Shown: piece by piece, positions 6,276 through 7,401 of the stretch
Layout of the letters: each line of letters begins with the position of its first letter
How positions within the stretch are numbered: the stretch's first letter is position 1
Source: Singulisphaera sp. GP187
GTDB lineage: Bacteria > Pseudomonadota > Gammaproteobacteria > Burkholderiales > Burkholderiaceae_C
Length of the DNA stretch: 7,401 nucleotides
NCBI GenBank assembly: GCA_943327965.2
Contig: CALPYQ020000075.1
Span: 1 to 7,401, forward strand
Reading direction: 5' to 3'
Notes under the pieces: model-generated
Told to the model about the DNA's origin: nothing
What the model saw: only the letters and a program-made list of their open reading frames with translations
The model's database searches: none
Program-made: the position numbers and the translations under genes

Positions 6276-7401
6276 GCCATGTCTCCTTGATTGTGATGAG
6301 CCTCAGAGGTCAGAGGAACACTGGGCTTGGTTTTGCCGCCAATTAAATAGAACTCACGCGAACCTTCATAATTGAAATCGCTTCGCATGGGCTGACCCTG
6401 CCCTTGACGGTAGGGCACCCCAGGCTCCCAACCGGCGGCCTTGATTGCGGCTTCAAGACATTCGACAGCCAGCACTCGATCGAGTTGTTGGCGGGTGTGC
6501 GTCGTTGCGCCATCGCGCATCAAATTGATACGGCGAATTGCAACGGGATCCATGCCGAGTTTTTGGGCACAAAGGTCCAAGTGACATTCGGTTGCAAACT
6601 CAGATTGGAAAGCACCGAATGCACGGAAGGCACCGCTGGGCGTATTGTTGGTGTAGACACCAATGGCGTCGACCCACACATTGGGAACCGCGTAAGGCCC
6701 AGGACCCAATATGGCCGACTTGTTCATCACGCCAGGCGTCGACAATGCATAGGCACCACCATCGCTGACCATGACCATCTTTGTGGCCACAATGCGGCCG
6801 TCTCGCTGGAGACCCATCGTATAACGGATGTTGAAGGGGTGCCGCTTAGCGCTGACCTTGATACTTTCTTCGCGCGTAAAAACATAACGTACTGGGCGAC
6901 GCGTTTTAATTGCAGCCAGCGCCAAAATACCTTGGTAAATCATGTCTTCTTTACCGCCGAAGCCACCACCCACGGTACTCATGATCATGCGCACTTTATT
7001 GATGGGACGCCCCAAAATGCGAGCCAACATGTGCCGATGATGGGTAATGTTTTGGCTAGGCGACTGCACCGTCACACAACCATCAGCTTCTAAGTAAGCC
7101 AATCCCGCTTCAGGCTCAAGGTAAGCATGTTCGATGGCTTGTGTGTTGTAAGTTTGCTCAACAATGATGTCGGCTTGTGCCAACGCAGCGTCGACGTCGC
7201 CCTTGCGGATACGCGTATGCTTGCAAATGTTATTTTGCGCAAAAGAATGCAGTTGTACCGCGCCATCTTTCATGGCTTCGTGAGGGTCGAATAAGCTGGG
7301 AAGTTCTTCGTACTCAACATGTATCAAAGCCAAAGCGGCGCGAGCAATGTCCAAAGTTTCAGCCGCCACAGCAACAACAGCTTCGCCAACATATCGCACA
7401 A
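6272..7401 (-). CDS. Molybdenum hydroxylase (xanthine dehydrogenase family), N-terminal half of the molybdopterin-binding subunit (5' end beyond right edge)
   Basis: About 376 codons are visible and the true N-terminus lies outside the window; relatives suggest roughly 60-100 residues are missing. Counting from the first full codon (7399), the fragment starts in the aldehyde-oxidase a/b-hammerhead domain at VRYVGEAVVAVAAET and runs to about residue 45. It continues into the first molybdopterin-binding domain, with GGGFGGKED at 144-152 as the cofactor-binding loop and SGAFRAFGAFQ at 255-265, matching the family GAFRGFG..Q motif with one Gly to Ala change. After AAGW at 331-334 comes a tail of about 40 residues (334-375) that I cannot match to the family, then the stop. 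The GTG at 7399 is an internal valine, not a start. It acts with the downstream subunit in a cytoplasmic Mo enzyme; FeS and FAD subunit genes are expected nearby upstream. Confidence 0.92.
   Translation of the reverse strand, partial: VRYVGEAVVAVAAETLDIARAALALIHVEYEELPSLFDPHEAMKDGAVQLHSFAQNNICKHTRIRKGDVDAALAQADIIVEQTYNTQAIEHAYLEPEAGLAYLEADGCVTVQSPSQNITHHRHMLARILGRPINKVRMIMSTVGGGFGGKEDMIYQGILALAAIKTRRPVRYVFTREESIKVSAKRHPFNIRYTMGLQRDGRIVATKMVMVSDGGAYALSTPGVMNKSAILGPGPYAVPNVWVDAIGVYTNNTPSGAFRAFGAFQSEFATECHLDLCAQKLGMDPVAIRRINLMRDGATTHTRQQLDRVLAVECLEAAIKAAGWEPGVPYRQGQGQPMRSDFNYEGSREFYLIGGKTKPSVPLTSEAHHNQGDMA
6283..6288 (-). promoter_or_regulatory. Ribosome binding site of the second Mo subunit, inside the end of the first
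   Basis: The minus strand reads AAGGAG with seven bases before the ATG at 6275-6273, a near-ideal site. It lies in the last codons of the upstream gene. It argues that the second subunit is translated from its own start and that the split is real rather than a sequencing frameshift. Confidence 0.85.

Noticed and set aside
6404..7093. Plus-strand open frame of 229 codons antisense to the first Mo subunit
   Set aside because: It is a shadow of a gene with strong family motifs; the translation is rich in His, Arg and Cys and has no recognisable domain.

Overview
The window is one strand-biased block of catabolic genes. All six genes read on the minus strand, from right to left, with gaps of at most 84 bases, so they probably form one operon that continues past both window edges. 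The organism is most likely a betaproteobacterium of the order Burkholderiales. The basis is a Bug-family (TctC-type) binding protein without its membrane partners inside a catabolic operon, which is typical of that order, together with roughly balanced base composition and proteobacterial-type ribosome binding sites. This is inference; no rRNA or other marker gene is present.

In transcription order the layout is as follows. (1) 7401-6272: first half of a molybdenum hydroxylase (xanthine dehydrogenase/aldehyde oxidase family) catalytic subunit, with its N-terminus outside the window. (2) 6275-5244: the second half of the same catalytic subunit as a separate protein, joined by an ATGA stop/start overlap and preceded by its own AAGGAG ribosome binding site. 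(3) 5164-4184: a periplasmic tripartite tricarboxylate transporter (Bug) solute-binding protein. (4) 4170-2257: a thiamine-diphosphate enzyme that most resembles IolD, the cyclic-dione hydrolase of inositol catabolism. (5) 2238-772: an NAD(P)-dependent aldehyde dehydrogenase with motifs close to alpha-ketoglutarate-semialdehyde and succinate-semialdehyde dehydrogenases. (6) 687-1: the N-terminal 229 residues of an IlvD/EDD-family dehydratase of the sugar-acid type, cut by the left edge.

Taken together the block looks like a degradation pathway for an organic acid, a sugar-derived compound or a ring compound. The binding protein would capture a carboxylate. The Mo enzyme would hydroxylate a carbon (aldehyde to acid, or an N-heterocycle ring carbon). 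The dehydratase would turn a 2,3-dihydroxy acid into a 2-keto-3-deoxy acid. The ThDP enzyme would break a C-C bond next to a carbonyl, and the aldehyde dehydrogenase would oxidise the resulting aldehyde. I know of no characterised pathway with this exact enzyme set, and the substrate cannot be read from the sequence. The FeS and FAD subunits needed by the Mo enzyme, a regulator and any further pathway enzymes are not in the window. No RNA gene, mobile element, CRISPR array or convincing terminator was seen, and no stretch over 84 bases lacks a gene.
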